From Bradyrhizobium daqingense (GTDB lineage Bacteria; Pseudomonadota; Alphaproteobacteria; Rhizobiales; Xanthobacteraceae), in contig NZ_CP088014.1 of the NCBI RefSeq assembly GCF_021044685.1, forward strand, positions 3,210,001 through 3,274,000: a stretch of DNA of 64,000 nt. Reading direction: 5' to 3'. The notes beneath the pieces were generated by a model, which saw only the letters and a list, made by a program, of their open reading frames with translations, had not been told where the DNA came from and did not search any database. Numbering within the stretch: the stretch's first letter is position 1; every line of letters begins with the position of its first letter. Positions 39,722 to 49,057 of the stretch are shown one piece after another. The translations under genes and the position numbers were made by a program.

Positions 39722-41167
39722 ATGTCAGTGTTGCGTAACCATCCGAAGGGCGCGCGGTTCGCGTCCTTCGGCATCGGTCTCTGCATCTTCGCATTGATGC
39801 CGAGAGAGATCGGCTATCAGGACATTGCCTCGCTGTTGGCACGTCAACCCGGCGTCGCCGAGCGGTGGCAGAAGCAGGTCTTTTCCGCCGCGTCCTCCAT
39901 TCAGCTGGCAACTTACAGCTTCTCCCGGCCCATTGGCACTTCCGTTCCGCAGAGCGCGATGGTTCGCCTCGCGAGCATCGATGGCCGCGACGTCACCGGC
40001 GCGATCAGCCGCAATCCGGCGCTGCAGGCGCCGCCGCGCTACCAGGCCGCCGATTTTCCCAAGGTCGACCGTTCGCTGAAGGGCGACCGCCTCGCGATCG
40101 CAACTCCGACCACGTCTCCCGACACGGCTGCGCCGTCAGCGCCCGCGCAGGAAGATCCCGCGACGTCGAACATTTCAGTGTTCGGTGCCAAGACGGCCGC
40201 CTTGCCGCAACCGATGTCGCCGGAAACCGCAGCCGCGCTCGATCCCGAGCTCCAGGAAGCGCTCCGCGCGCCGCCGCTGCCGCAATACACCAATACGCCG
40301 CAGGCGAGCGACGCTGCGCGCGCGCTCGCGGTACAGCCGCTGGAAGCGCTGAAGCGGGTTGCTGCGCCGGCCGCGCCCGCGCGCGATCCCTTCAGCGTCA
40401 AGACGTCGAATCTTTTCTTCGGCAGCTCGTCGCTCGGCGGCAGTCTCGAAAGCATCGAAAGCTGGCAGCCCGGGGCCGAGCCGCTGATCGTGACGCCTGA
40501 TCCCGACATGAAGGTGACGGCCTCGCTATCGCCGCCGACGGCAGAGATTGCCAAGGACATCGAGAGCGGCGAAAGCGTCGCGCCGAAGGGCGAGGTCAAC
40601 GCCGACAACCAACGCACCAAATCGCCGGCGGAGCGGCTCGCGCTCGACGACAAGTCGCGCGCCAAGTCCGAGAAGTGTCTTGCCGAAGCCGTTTACTTCG
40701 AGGCCCGCGGCGAAGCCGTGCGCGGCCAGATCGCGGTGGCGCAAGTGGTGATGAACCGCGTCTTCTCCGGCAAATATCCCGACACCGTGTGCGGCGCGGT
40801 CTACCAGAACAAGCACCGGCACCTGGCCTGCCAGTTCACCTTCGCCTGCGACAACAACACCGACGTGATCCGCGAGCCCGAGATGTGGGAGCGCGCCAAG
40901 AAGATTTCGAAGGCCATGCTCGACGGTCAGATCTGGCTGCCCGAGGTCGGCAAGTCCACGCATTATCATGCCTATTGGGTGCGCCCGTCCTGGGTCGCCG
41001 AGATGAAGAAGATGTACAAGACCGGCGTGCACACCTTCTACCGCCCGCGCAAATGGGGCGACGGCAGCGAGGCGCCGGCCTGGGGGACGCCCGCACAGAC
41101 CGCGGCGCTCTCCGCCGAACTCGCGCAGGAAGCCAAGAGTTCCGCCGAGATGGGCGAGCGGCGATAG
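39722..41167 (+). CDS. SleB-type cell wall hydrolase
   Basis: 481 aa. After a basic start, residues 16-30 are hydrophobic (FASFGIGLCIFALM), likely a membrane anchor or uncut signal. A long Pro/Ala-rich linker of about 290 residues follows, then the Hydrolase_2 (SleB) domain at about 335-445, with the catalytic Glu region LAEAVYFEARGEAVRGQIAVAQVVMNRV and a CQFTFACD disulfide region. It probably cleaves peptidoglycan in the periplasm for remodelling, not spore germination. ATG 39722 is the first with a sensible N-terminus. Confidence 0.88.
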   Translation: MSVLRNHPKGARFASFGIGLCIFALMPREIGYQDIASLLARQPGVAERWQKQVFSAASSIQLATYSFSRPIGTSVPQSAMVRLASIDGRDVTGAISRNPALQAPPRYQAADFPKVDRSLKGDRLAIATPTTSPDTAAPSAPAQEDPATSNISVFGAKTAALPQPMSPETAAALDPELQEALRAPPLPQYTNTPQASDAARALAVQPLEALKRVAAPAAPARDPFSVKTSNLFFGSSSLGGSLESIESWQPGAEPLIVTPDPDMKVTASLSPPTAEIAKDIESGESVAPKGEVNADNQRTKSPAERLALDDKSRAKSEKCLAEAVYFEARGEAVRGQIAVAQVVMNRVFSGKYPDTVCGAVYQNKHRHLACQFTFACDNNTDVIREPEMWERAKKISKAMLDGQIWLPEVGKSTHYHAYWVRPSWVAEMKKMYKTGVHTFYRPRKWGDGSEAPAWGTPAQTAALSAELAQEAKSSAEMGERR

Positions 41168-41189
41168 CTGGGCGTCAAGGTCTCCATTG

Positions 41190-41276
41190 CGTCATGGCCG
41201 GGCTTGTCCCGGCCATCCACGTTCTTAGGTCCGTGCGGCAAGGCCGTGGATGCCCGGGACAAGCCCGGGCATGACG
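41190..41276. repeat. CGTCATGCCCGGGCTTG palindromic repeat, copy 3
   Basis: CGTCATGGCCGGGCTTGTCC ... GACAAGCCCGGGCATGACG, with CATCCACG / CGTGGATG inside. In the gap between the convergent SleB and nadC genes. Confidence 0.85.
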
Positions 41277-41297
41277 ATCTCGTGCAGGTCGCCCCGC

Positions 41298-42176
41298 TCA
41301 CGCTTCGATATCCAGCGCGCAGTCGAAATTCGGCGCCGAATGCGTCAGCGCACCGGCCGAGGCGTAGTCGACACCCGTCGCCGCAATGGCTGCGATCGAA
41401 TCCAGCGTGACGCCGCCGGATGCCTCCAGCTCGAGCCGGCCTTCGTTGAGCCTCACGGCCTCACGCAGCGTGGCGAGGTCCATGTTGTCGAGCAGCACGG
41501 CGTCGGCCATTCCGGTGGTCAGCACCTCGCGCAGCTGCGCCAGCGTGTCCACCTCGATCTCGATCTTGACAAGATGGCCGGCATGGGCGCGAGCGCGCTC
41601 CAGCACCGGGCGGATGCCGCCGGCGACCGCGATGTGGTTGTCCTTGATCAGGATCGCATCGTCGAGGCCGAAGCGGTGATTGAAGCCGCCGCCGCAGCGC
41701 ACGGCATATTTCTCCAGCGCGCGCAGGCCGGGGGTCGTCTTGCGCGTGCAACAAATGCGCATGTTCGTGCCTTCGGTGCGGGCGACATAGTCGGCCGTGA
41801 GCGTCGCGACGCCGGAGAGGCGCCCGACGAAGTTGAGCGCGGTCCGCTCCGCCGTGAGAATGGCGCGCGCGGGCCCTGAGATCGTCAGCACATGCTGCCC
41901 GCGGGCAACTCGTGCGGCGTCGCGGACATGCGCGCGCACCTCGATGTCGGAGGATAGCTTCTGCAGCGTTGCCAGCGCGAGCAGCAATCCCGCAATCACG
42001 CCGGACTGGCGTGCGACCAGGATCGCCTGCGCCGTCGTTGCTTCCGGAATCGTTGCCAGCGAGGTGACATCGCCGGCGCGTCCGAGATCCTCGTCGAGCG
42101 CGCGATGCACGGCTGCGTCAATCGCGAGCGGCGAGAGGAAGGCGTCGGGATAGAGCAGTGAGGTTGCGGTGATCAT
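41298..42176 (-). CDS. nadC: nicotinate-nucleotide pyrophosphorylase (carboxylating)
   Basis: 292 aa, full length. QPRTase features: [12 protein letters not shown] near residue 30, [21 protein letters not shown], and the C-terminal barrel with [26 protein letters not shown]. It converts quinolinate and PRPP to nicotinate mononucleotide, the last step of the de novo branch. It starts 11 bases after the nadB stop and ends the nadA-nadB-nadC operon. Confidence 0.96.
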   Translation of the reverse strand: MITATSLLYPDAFLSPLAIDAAVHRALDEDLGRAGDVTSLATIPEATTAQAILVARQSGVIAGLLLALATLQKLSSDIEVRAHVRDAARVARGQHVLTISGPARAILTAERTALNFVGRLSGVATLTADYVARTEGTNMRICCTRKTTPGLRALEKYAVRCGGGFNHRFGLDDAILIKDNHIAVAGGIRPVLERARAHAGHLVKIEIEVDTLAQLREVLTTGMADAVLLDNMDLATLREAVRLNEGRLELEASGGVTLDSIAAIAATGVDYASAGALTHSAPNFDCALDIEA

Positions 42177-42187
42177 GGAGAACTCCC

Positions 42188-43795
42188 TCAGGCCAGCATG
42201 GGTTGCGCAATGCGCGGTGTTGAGCTATCGGCGAGGCCGTCCGCGACCTCGCGCATAGCGGCGAGCGTGGTCATCGTTCTCCGCGCCGGATCAGGGAGCT
42301 CAGCCGGGTGATCCGAGCGGAAGTGCGCGCCGCGGCTCTCGCGCCGGGTCCAGGCCGCGGCGGTCACGAGCAGCGCGGCCGTCGCCATGTTGCGCAGCGC
42401 GATGCTCGCAGCTTCGCGCTCGAGCGCGGCGAAGCTGCGCACAGCCTCTGCAAGCCCATCGGCCTCGCGGATCACGCCGACACGTCCACTCATCATCGCC
42501 CGGAGCCGTTTCACGGCCGCAGCATCCGGTACGGCGCCGTGCGACGTCACCAACGCCTCGGGTAGCCGCGCAGGCGAGGGAACGGCACAGCCGGCGATGT
42601 CCTCGGCAACGCGCGCAGCATAGACGACGGCCTCCAGCAGCGAATTGGACGCGAGCCGGTTGGCGCCATGCGCGCCGGTGCAGGACACTTCGCCGGCCGC
42701 CCACAGCCCGTCGATCGAGCTGCGGCCGCGCGCATCCACGGCAACGCCCCCCATGTGGTAATGCGCGGCCGGCGCGATCGGGATGGCCTGGCTGGCGGGA
42801 TCGATGCCTGCCGCGATGCAGCTCGCATGAACGGTCGGAAATCTCTCGGCGAAGCGCGCGCCCAGCGCCTGGCGCGCATCGAGGAACGCGCCGCGCCCGG
42901 CCGCGATCTCGGCGAATACGCCGCGCGCGACGATGTCACGCGGTGCGAGCTCGGCGAGCGGATGGCGCGCGGTCATGAAGCGCTCGCCGCGGCCGTTGAT
43001 CAGCGTGGCGCCTTCGCCGCGCAGTGCCTCCGTTGCGAGGGGCGCGGGATCACGCCCGGCCATGATGGCGGTGGGGTGGAACTGCACGAATTCGGGATCG
43101 GCGATCACGGCACCGGCGCGTGCGGCGATCGCAAGGCCGGAGCCGCCGGCCTCGCGCGGATTGGTGGTGATGGCGTAGAGATGCCCGAGGCCGCCAGTGG
43201 CGAGCACGATCGCGCGCGCGGCGAGGAGGATCGGCCGTGCCGAGGGATTGCTGGCATCGCGCAGCTGAAGACCGGTGACCGCGCCGTCCTCGGTGAACAA
43301 CGCTTCGGCGGCGAGACCTTCGACGATGCGGATCGACGGCGTGCGGCGCACGGCCTCGCTCAGCGCGGCGATGATCGCAGCGCCCGCGCCGTCGCCGCGC
43401 ACATGCACGATGCGGCGTGCCGAGTGTGCCGCCTCGCGCCCCGTGGCGAGCCTGCCTTCGAGATCGCGGTCGAACGGCACGCCATAGGCGAGCAGGTCAT
43501 GAATGCAGGGAGCAGCCTCTCGCGCGATCCTCAGCGCGACCGCTTCGTCGACGAGGCCGCCGCCGACGGCAATGGTATCGGCGGCGTGTGCTTCCGGCGT
43601 ATCGCCGTCGGCCATCGCCGCAGCGATGCCGCCTTGCGCCCAGGCAGAGGAGGCGCCCTGTCCGAGCGGCGCGGCCGATATCAGCGTCACCGGTCGCGGC
43701 GCAAGCTTCAGCGCGCAGAACAATCCGGCGAGGCCGGCACCGACGATGACGACGTGGTCGGTGCCGGGGGTGAGGTTGTTGATGTTGTTTGTCAT
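42188..43795 (-). CDS. nadB: L-aspartate oxidase
   Basis: 535 aa. FAD site [13 protein letters not shown] near the N-terminus, [23 protein letters not shown], and the conserved substrate block [14 protein letters not shown]. It oxidises L-aspartate to iminoaspartate, which NadA condenses to quinolinate. GAGGAA is 6 bases before ATG 43795; the frame continues upstream into the repeat at 43816, but those residues are repeat-encoded ([10 protein letters not shown]) and not part of the protein. Confidence 0.95.
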   Translation of the reverse strand: MTNNINNLTPGTDHVVIVGAGLAGLFCALKLAPRPVTLISAAPLGQGASSAWAQGGIAAAMADGDTPEAHAADTIAVGGGLVDEAVALRIAREAAPCIHDLLAYGVPFDRDLEGRLATGREAAHSARRIVHVRGDGAGAAIIAALSEAVRRTPSIRIVEGLAAEALFTEDGAVTGLQLRDASNPSARPILLAARAIVLATGGLGHLYAITTNPREAGGSGLAIAARAGAVIADPEFVQFHPTAIMAGRDPAPLATEALRGEGATLINGRGERFMTARHPLAELAPRDIVARGVFAEIAAGRGAFLDARQALGARFAERFPTVHASCIAAGIDPASQAIPIAPAAHYHMGGVAVDARGRSSIDGLWAAGEVSCTGAHGANRLASNSLLEAVVYAARVAEDIAGCAVPSPARLPEALVTSHGAVPDAAAVKRLRAMMSGRVGVIREADGLAEAVRSFAALEREAASIALRNMATAALLVTAAAWTRRESRGAHFRSDHPAELPDPARRTMTTLAAMREVADGLADSSTPRIAQPMLA

Positions 43796-43815
43796 GACGT
43801 TTCCTCTTGCTCCAC

Positions 43816-43958
43816 CGTCGTCCCCGCGAAGGCGGGGACCCATAACCCCAGGGAGTAGTTTCGACGCGAGCTTGTCACCACGAGTCATCGCCAAATATCT
43901 GCCTGTGGTTATGGGTCCCGGATCTTCGCTCCGCTTCGCTGCGCTTGTCCGGGACGAC
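43816..43958. repeat. CGTCGTCCCCGCGAAGGCGGGGAC palindromic repeat inside the nad operon
   Basis: 143 bases in the nadA-nadB gap: left arm CGTCGTCCCC with a GCGAAGGCGGGGACCCATAACC hairpin region, right arm GGTTATGGGTCCCGG ... GTCCGGGACGAC. The transcript must pass through it, so it could shape mRNA stability between the two genes. Confidence 0.78.
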
Positions 43959-43985
43959 AGCTGTGGTCGTTGCTGCGCTTCGTAC

Positions 43986-45092
43986 TCAGTTCCTCAGATT
44001 GATCATCCGCTCGACCGATCGCCTTGCACGCGCCGCAAGTGCGGGGTCGATCGTCACCTCCTCGCGGAGCGTCAACAGGCTCTCCAGGATGTTCGCGAGC
44101 GTGATGCGCTTCATGTGCGGGCAGAGATTGCAGGGGCGCAGCATCTCCACATCGGGCAGCTCGGCACGCACATTGTCGGCCATCGAGCATTCCGTGATCA
44201 TCACCAGCCGCCGCGGCCGCTTGTTGCGGACCCAGCTGATCATGTGCGCGGTCGAGCCGGTGAAGTCGGCTTCCGCCAGCACGTCCGGCGGACATTCGGG
44301 ATGCGCGATGATCTGCACCGAAGGATCGGCTTCGCGAAGGCCGCGCAGCTCATCGCCGGTGAAGCGCTCATGCACCTCGCAGGCGCCCTTCCAGGCAATG
44401 ATCTTCACGTCGGTCTTGGACGCGACGTAAGTTGCGAGATAGCGGTCGGGCAGGAAGATCACGCTGGGCGCGTTCAGGCTCTCGACCACCTGCACCGCGT
44501 TCGACGAGGTGCAGCAGATGTCGACCTCGGCCTTCACCTCCGCCGAGGTGTTGACGTAGGCGACGACAGGCACGCGGGGAAATTTCTCGCGGAGCAGGCG
44601 CACGTCGGCGCCGGTGATGCTGGCGGCGAGGGAGCAGCCGGCGCGCGAATCCGGGATCAGCACGGTCTTGCCCGGGTTGAGCAGCTTCGCGGTCTCCGCC
44701 ATGAAGTGCACACCGCACTGCACGATGATGTCGGCCTTCACCTTGGTGGCTTCGACCGCGAGCTGGAGCGAGTCGCCGCCGATGTCGGCAACGCAGTGAA
44801 AGATCTCCGGCGCCTGGTAATTGTGCGCGAGGATCACGGCGTTCCGCGCATGCTTCAGCTCGTTGATGGCCTTGATCGTCGGTGCCATCAGCGGCCATTC
44901 GATCGGCGGGATCACGTGCTTCACGCGTTCGTAGAGGGATGCCGTGGCGCGCTCGACTTCGGGTGTCCATTCCAGCGCGGGCATCGGCAGGGCGAGTCCA
45001 GGCCGGGCGGGCGCGGTGCTAGGGCGGCTGATGGTTTGGCCGTGCGGCCGTTCGGCGAAATCGTCGGGGCCGTAGATTGCGGTAATGGGCAT
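43986..45092 (-). CDS. nadA: quinolinate synthase A
   Basis: 368 aa. The three [4Fe-4S] cysteines lie in [17 protein letters not shown] and [17 protein letters not shown] and [11 protein letters not shown] are family blocks. It condenses iminoaspartate with dihydroxyacetone phosphate. GGGAGG is 5 bases before ATG 45092, so the longer frame start at 45122, which lies in the operator, is rejected. First gene of nadABC, driven from the region holding two NAD operators. Confidence 0.96.
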   Translation of the reverse strand: MPITAIYGPDDFAERPHGQTISRPSTAPARPGLALPMPALEWTPEVERATASLYERVKHVIPPIEWPLMAPTIKAINELKHARNAVILAHNYQAPEIFHCVADIGGDSLQLAVEATKVKADIIVQCGVHFMAETAKLLNPGKTVLIPDSRAGCSLAASITGADVRLLREKFPRVPVVAYVNTSAEVKAEVDICCTSSNAVQVVESLNAPSVIFLPDRYLATYVASKTDVKIIAWKGACEVHERFTGDELRGLREADPSVQIIAHPECPPDVLAEADFTGSTAHMISWVRNKRPRRLVMITECSMADNVRAELPDVEMLRPCNLCPHMKRITLANILESLLTLREEVTIDPALAARARRSVERMINLRN

Positions 45093-45112
45093 CGGAGCCT
45101 CCCTTGCATGTA

Positions 45113-45133
45113 ATATACTCAATATGAGTATAT
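45113..45133. promoter_or_regulatory. proximal NAD operator of nadABC
   Basis: ATATACTC-AATAT-GAGTATAT: perfect 8-bp arms and a 5-base centre. 20 bases upstream of nadA ATG. Same pattern as the site 76 bases further on. Probably bound by a NrtR/NadQ-type regulator such as the one at 53497. Confidence 0.8.
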
Positions 45134-45188
45134 GTAGAGCCTGAGTAATCCGGCCAAGAGGCCGGACCAGAATGTCATTGAGACTCTT

Positions 45189-45209
45189 ATATGCTCAGTA
45201 TGAGTAAAA
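45189..45209. promoter_or_regulatory. distal NAD operator overlapping the nadA promoter
   Basis: ATATGCTC-AGTAT-GAGTAAAA, the same core (TRCTCARTATGAGTA) as the proximal site. On the minus strand it lies between a -35-like TTTGTT and a -10 TATAAG, so occupancy would block transcription. A half-site TGAGTA at 45142-45147 lies between the two operators. Bases 45210-45426 hold no gene. Confidence 0.78.
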
Positions 45210-45426
45210 CAAAAATAACACGCTTTCCGAAGATGCGCTAGGTGGAGGCGCACACATTCCCGTCAAGTCGGCGGGCCCGCCTCGGACCGGACGCAGGAAA
45301 CGCAATGCTCCCACGGCAGCCCTTCGTGGAATGCAATCGTTTTCGACTTGGGATTTTCATGCAGATGCATTAAACGGCTTGCAAGCGGCTGCTGATTTGC
45401 GAATCCGACGACAGACGAGGAACACC

Positions 45427-46680
45427 ATGTCGACACAGGTAGGCGAGCTCAGGCAGGCCTCACGTGCCTCCAACTGGCGCACCCCGGCCGTCATCATCCT
45501 CTGCGGCTGTGCGATCGGCATGCTCGGCTTCGGCCCGCGCTCGGCGCTGGGCTTCTTCGTGCAGCCGATGAGCCATGAGTTCGCCTGGGGCCGCGACGTG
45601 TTCGGTCTTGCGATCGCCGTGCAGAACCTGTTGTGGGGTCTGGGCCAGCCCGTCGCGGGCGCGGTTGCCGATCGTTTCGGCTTGTTCCGCGTGATGTGTG
45701 TCGGTGCTCTCCTATATGCCGGCGGCCTGATCCTGATGCGCTACTCCTCGACACCGCTATCACTCGACATCGGCGCCGGCGTCATGATCGGCTTCGGTCT
45801 CGCCGGCTGCTCGTTCAACCTGGTGCTGTCGGCATTCAGCAAGCTCCTGCCGCCGGAGAAGCGTGGCCTCGCCCTCGGTGCCGGCACTGCGGCGGGATCG
45901 TTCGGCCAGTTCCTGTTTGCGCCGATCGGCGTCGCGCTGATCGACAATTTCGGCTGGCAGCAGGCGCTCTCCGTCTTCGGCTTCCTGATGCTGCTGATCA
46001 TTCCGCTGTCGCTGGCACTGTCGACGCCGCCGGTCGCAGCACCGACCGACACGGCGCCTGCCGACGAGCAGACCATCACGAAGGCGCTCGCCGAAGCCTT
46101 CGGCCACCGCTCCTACGTGCTCCTGGTGCTCGGCTTTTTCACCTGCGGCTTTCAGCTCGCTTTCGTCACCGTGCATCTGCCGGCCTTCCTGGTCGATAAC
46201 GGCATCACGGCGCAAACCGGCGGCTGGGTAATCGCGGCGATCGGCCTATTCAACATCGTGGGCTCGCTCAGCGTCGGCTACCTCCAGAATTCGCTGCCCA
46301 AGCGCTACATCCTCTCCACCATCTACTTCACCCGCGCGCTCGCGACGCTCGCCTTCATCTCGTTCCCGATCACGCCGTTCTCGGCGATCGCATTCGGTGC
46401 GGTCTCGGGGCTGACCTGGTTGTCGACAGTGCCGCCGACCTCGGCGCTGGTCGCGCTGATGTTCGGCACGCGCTGGCTCGCCACGCTCTATGGCTTTGCC
46501 TTCGTCAGCCATCAGATCGGCGGCTTCCTCGGCGTCTGGCTGGGCGGCATCGTGTTCGAACGTTTCGGTTCCTACACGCCGATCTGGTGGCTCTCGATCT
46601 TGTTCGGTGTGCTCTCCGCGCTGATCAATCTTCCGATCGTGGAGAAACCGGTTCAGCGAGCGGTTGCGCAGCCTGCCTGA
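45427..46680 (+). CDS. MFS transporter
   Basis: 417 aa with 12 membrane segments. AVADRFGLFRV between TM2 and TM3 is the MFS motif A variant, and the halves are separated by a cytoplasmic loop PPVAAPTDTAPADEQTITKAL. It is similar in arrangement to oxalate/monocarboxylate-type permeases, but the substrate is not predictable. It is divergent from nadABC; the operators lie over 200 bases away, so coregulation is possible but weak. ATG 45427 is chosen over an upstream ATG at 45331 because the first TM then starts near residue 20. Confidence 0.85.
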   Translation: MSTQVGELRQASRASNWRTPAVIILCGCAIGMLGFGPRSALGFFVQPMSHEFAWGRDVFGLAIAVQNLLWGLGQPVAGAVADRFGLFRVMCVGALLYAGGLILMRYSSTPLSLDIGAGVMIGFGLAGCSFNLVLSAFSKLLPPEKRGLALGAGTAAGSFGQFLFAPIGVALIDNFGWQQALSVFGFLMLLIIPLSLALSTPPVAAPTDTAPADEQTITKALAEAFGHRSYVLLVLGFFTCGFQLAFVTVHLPAFLVDNGITAQTGGWVIAAIGLFNIVGSLSVGYLQNSLPKRYILSTIYFTRALATLAFISFPITPFSAIAFGAVSGLTWLSTVPPTSALVALMFGTRWLATLYGFAFVSHQIGGFLGVWLGGIVFERFGSYTPIWWLSILFGVLSALINLPIVEKPVQRAVAQPA

Positions 46681-46722
46681 TCGGCTAAACATCCCCGACA
46701 AACAAAGTCAGGGAGTTCAGTC

Positions 46723-47709
46723 GTGGGCACATTCAAAGCGATCCGGATCGACAAGGCGGACAAGGGCACCACCGCGCAGCTGACGCAGTTCGACGAGGCC
46801 GAACTGATGGACGGCGACGTCACCATCCGCGTGGAATGGTCGACGCTGAACTACAAGGACGGCCTTGCGCTCACAGGCAAGGCGCCGGTAGTGCGCCGCT
46901 TCCCGATGATCGCGGGCATCGATTTCGCCGGCACGGTCGAAGCGTCCTCGCACCCGCATTGGAAGGCGGGCGACAAGGTGGTCTGCACCGGCTGGGGCAT
47001 GGGCGAGACCCATCTCGGCGCTTATGCCGAGAAGGCGCGGGTGAAGGGCGATTGGCTGGTCGCTCTGCCGCAGGGCCTGTCGGCGCGCGACGCCATGGCG
47101 ATCGGTACCGCCGGCTTCACCGCGATGCTCTCGGTGCTGGCGCTGGAGAAACACGGTATCTCGCCGAAGAGCGGCCCGGTCGTGGTGACGGGCGCCGCCG
47201 GCGGCGTCGGCTCGGTTGCGACCGCGGTGCTGTCGAAGCTCGGCTACCACGTCATCGCCTCGACCGGCCGCCCCGCGGAGGCCGACTACCTGAAGCACCT
47301 GGGCGCGGCCGAGGTGATCGACCGCAACGAATTGTCGGCGCCGGCAAAGCCCCTGGCCAAGGAGCGCTGGGCGGGTGGCGTCGACAGCGTCGGCTCGACC
47401 ACGCTCGCCAATCTCCTGTCGATGACGAAATACGGTGGAGCGATCGCGGCCTGCGGCCTTGCGGCCGGCATGGACCTGCCGTCATCGGTCGCACCGTTCA
47501 TTTTGCGCGGAGTGTGCCTTCTCGGCATCGATTCGGTTATGTGCCCGATCGAGCCGCGGAAAGCCGCCTGGCAGCGTCTGGCGTCCGATCTGGATCGGAC
47601 GAAACTAACTGAAATCACTAAGGAAATTTCGCTGTCCGAGGCGCCCGACTGGGGCGCAAAAATCCTGGCCGGCGAAGTCCGCGGCCGCATCGTGGTAAAA
47701 ATTGTCTGA
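46723..47709 (+). CDS. MDR-family NADPH-dependent reductase (AcuI/YhdH-like)
   Basis: 328 aa. Zinc-free medium-chain reductase: N-terminal GroES-like part ([31 protein letters not shown]) and Rossmann part with [21 protein letters not shown]. This combination marks the YhdH/AcuI group that reduces acryloyl-CoA and similar enoyl compounds. Starts with GTG 46723 after AGGGAG at 7-8 bases. The gene lies 42 bases downstream of the MFS gene and may be cotranscribed. Confidence 0.9.
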   Translation: MGTFKAIRIDKADKGTTAQLTQFDEAELMDGDVTIRVEWSTLNYKDGLALTGKAPVVRRFPMIAGIDFAGTVEASSHPHWKAGDKVVCTGWGMGETHLGAYAEKARVKGDWLVALPQGLSARDAMAIGTAGFTAMLSVLALEKHGISPKSGPVVVTGAAGGVGSVATAVLSKLGYHVIASTGRPAEADYLKHLGAAEVIDRNELSAPAKPLAKERWAGGVDSVGSTTLANLLSMTKYGGAIAACGLAAGMDLPSSVAPFILRGVCLLGIDSVMCPIEPRKAAWQRLASDLDRTKLTEITKEISLSEAPDWGAKILAGEVRGRIVVKIV

Positions 47710-47727
47710 CGGCGTTCAGACTTTACC

Positions 47728-47756
47728 AACCAAGCTGCTCCAATGTTGCCTTGGTT
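47728..47756. repeat. inverted repeat between the reductase and exported-protein genes
   Basis: AACCAAG (47728-47734) and CTTGGTT (47750-47756), flanked by TTACC / GGTAA in partial dyad. It may be a weak terminator or an operator; no T-run. Confidence 0.5.
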
Positions 47757-47824
47757 AGTATGGTAAGCAGCGGGTAAAGGAAAATAAGGCATCGCCCGCT
47801 GCTGGGGTCGGTTCGGAGTTGAGC

Positions 47825-48424
47825 ATGCTTGCGCGTATTGTGTTGGGGGCTGTCACGGCGACGGCGATGTTTGCGCCGGCCATTGCTGGAAGCATGAATG
47901 CCGACGAGGCGCGCCGCTTCGTCGCCGGCAAGGTGTTCGCCTTCACCTGTTTCGACGGCACACGTGGTGCAGGCCGCATCCTCGACGACCTCGGCGCCGC
48001 CGGTGCCGTGCAGTTCTCGGGTGCCGGCCCGGTCAAGCATCTCCGCCTGCCCGGCAACACGCTCCAGATCCGCGGCCAGAACGTCTGCGCCTCGATCAAG
48101 GGAATTCCGTTCGAGCCCTGTTTCAACCTGGAAAAGACCGATGATCGCAGCTTCCGCGGCTCGGTCTCGGGCATGGGCTTTGCCTATTGCGACTTCCACC
48201 ATCAGGGCGGCAATCAGATGCTGATGGCGCGCGCCGCCGCGCGTCCGCGCTCGCTGCGCGCATCGGAGCGCACTGGATCGATCGCTGCACCCCACACCGA
48301 AGTTGCCGCGCGGGTTGAGACGCCGCGCGTCGAGAGTGGTCGTCTGGAGCCGGTGAAGTCCGAAGCCAAATCGGAACCCGCGAAGACCGAGGCCCCGTTG
48401 GAGCTCCGCCGCTCGACGCAGTGA
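47825..48424 (+). CDS. exported protein of unknown function
   Basis: 199 aa. Signal peptide MLARIVLGAVTATAMFAPAIAG, then a 115-residue domain with paired Cys (FTCFDGTRGAGR, NVCASIKG, EPCFNLEK, FAYCDFHH), suggesting disulfides in the periplasm. The C-terminal 60 residues are polar and low complexity (KSEAKSEPAKTEA). CGGAG lies 6 bases before ATG 47825; the TTG 47819 is rejected. I do not recognise the family. Confidence 0.8.
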   Translation: MLARIVLGAVTATAMFAPAIAGSMNADEARRFVAGKVFAFTCFDGTRGAGRILDDLGAAGAVQFSGAGPVKHLRLPGNTLQIRGQNVCASIKGIPFEPCFNLEKTDDRSFRGSVSGMGFAYCDFHHQGGNQMLMARAAARPRSLRASERTGSIAAPHTEVAARVETPRVESGRLEPVKSEAKSEPAKTEAPLELRRSTQ

Positions 48425-48584
48425 GTTGGCTGCGGGACTCTCCATACACTCGTTTTCGTTGAAAGCATCGATCGGGCACGAAGCTGCCGCGCCGTAGTCA
48501 TACGGGCGGCGGCTTTCATGCGTTGGTAGCTGTTCGCGTCACAGTTTGCGAACGGCCGGGGACGCGGCCCTATGCAAGGGTTCA

Positions 48585-48824
48585 ATGATGTCGCTTTACT
48601 TCTTCCGCATCAGCACCGGCCGCTATTCCGGCGCCGCCGATCAGCCCTACGAGTTCGAGGACCGCGCAGCGGCGTGGACCGAAATGACCGAGGTCTGCGC
48701 CAATCTGCTCGGCAGCATCGCCCGCGGCCTGAAGCCGAACGGCGAGTGGCGCATGGAGCTGCTCGACGAAAACAAGAAGCCGGTCTTTTGTATCAGCCTC
48801 GTCGGAGAGGTTGTGAGCCGGTAG
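48585..48824 (+). CDS. DUF6894-like small protein
   Basis: 79 aa: SLYFFRISTGRYSGAADQPYEFEDRAAAWTEMTEVCANLLG with conserved RDAAW-type start of DUF6894 and a hydrophobic C-terminal strand (VFCISLVGEVV). Short cytosolic proteins of this family are abundant in Bradyrhizobium and have no known role. ATG 48585 and 48588 are adjacent; AGGG precedes them. Confidence 0.78.
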   Translation: MMSLYFFRISTGRYSGAADQPYEFEDRAAAWTEMTEVCANLLGSIARGLKPNGEWRMELLDENKKPVFCISLVGEVVSR

Positions 48825-49057
48825 ACCAAAATTCGCCTTCGCCGCTGGAGCAGCAAGGGCGGGAACGACGTCCAAGGGCCGTTCAGTCGTCCCGTAGTTT
48901 TACGTAGGAGCATGTTAACGACTGCTTGCGACAATGCGGCGCAATCTTACGGGATAAGAACCAGCCAGCATTGTTGAACTGACCCCGCCCGGTCGTCCGT
49001 CGTGACGCCTGAGGCGCGGGTGACGTGCGCGTTGCCGGTATCATCGGGATTTGTGTG

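Noticed and set aside
45331-45426. Earlier ATG for the MFS transporter
   Set aside because: Adds 32 polar residues with no similarity; the 45427 start leads straight to TM1.
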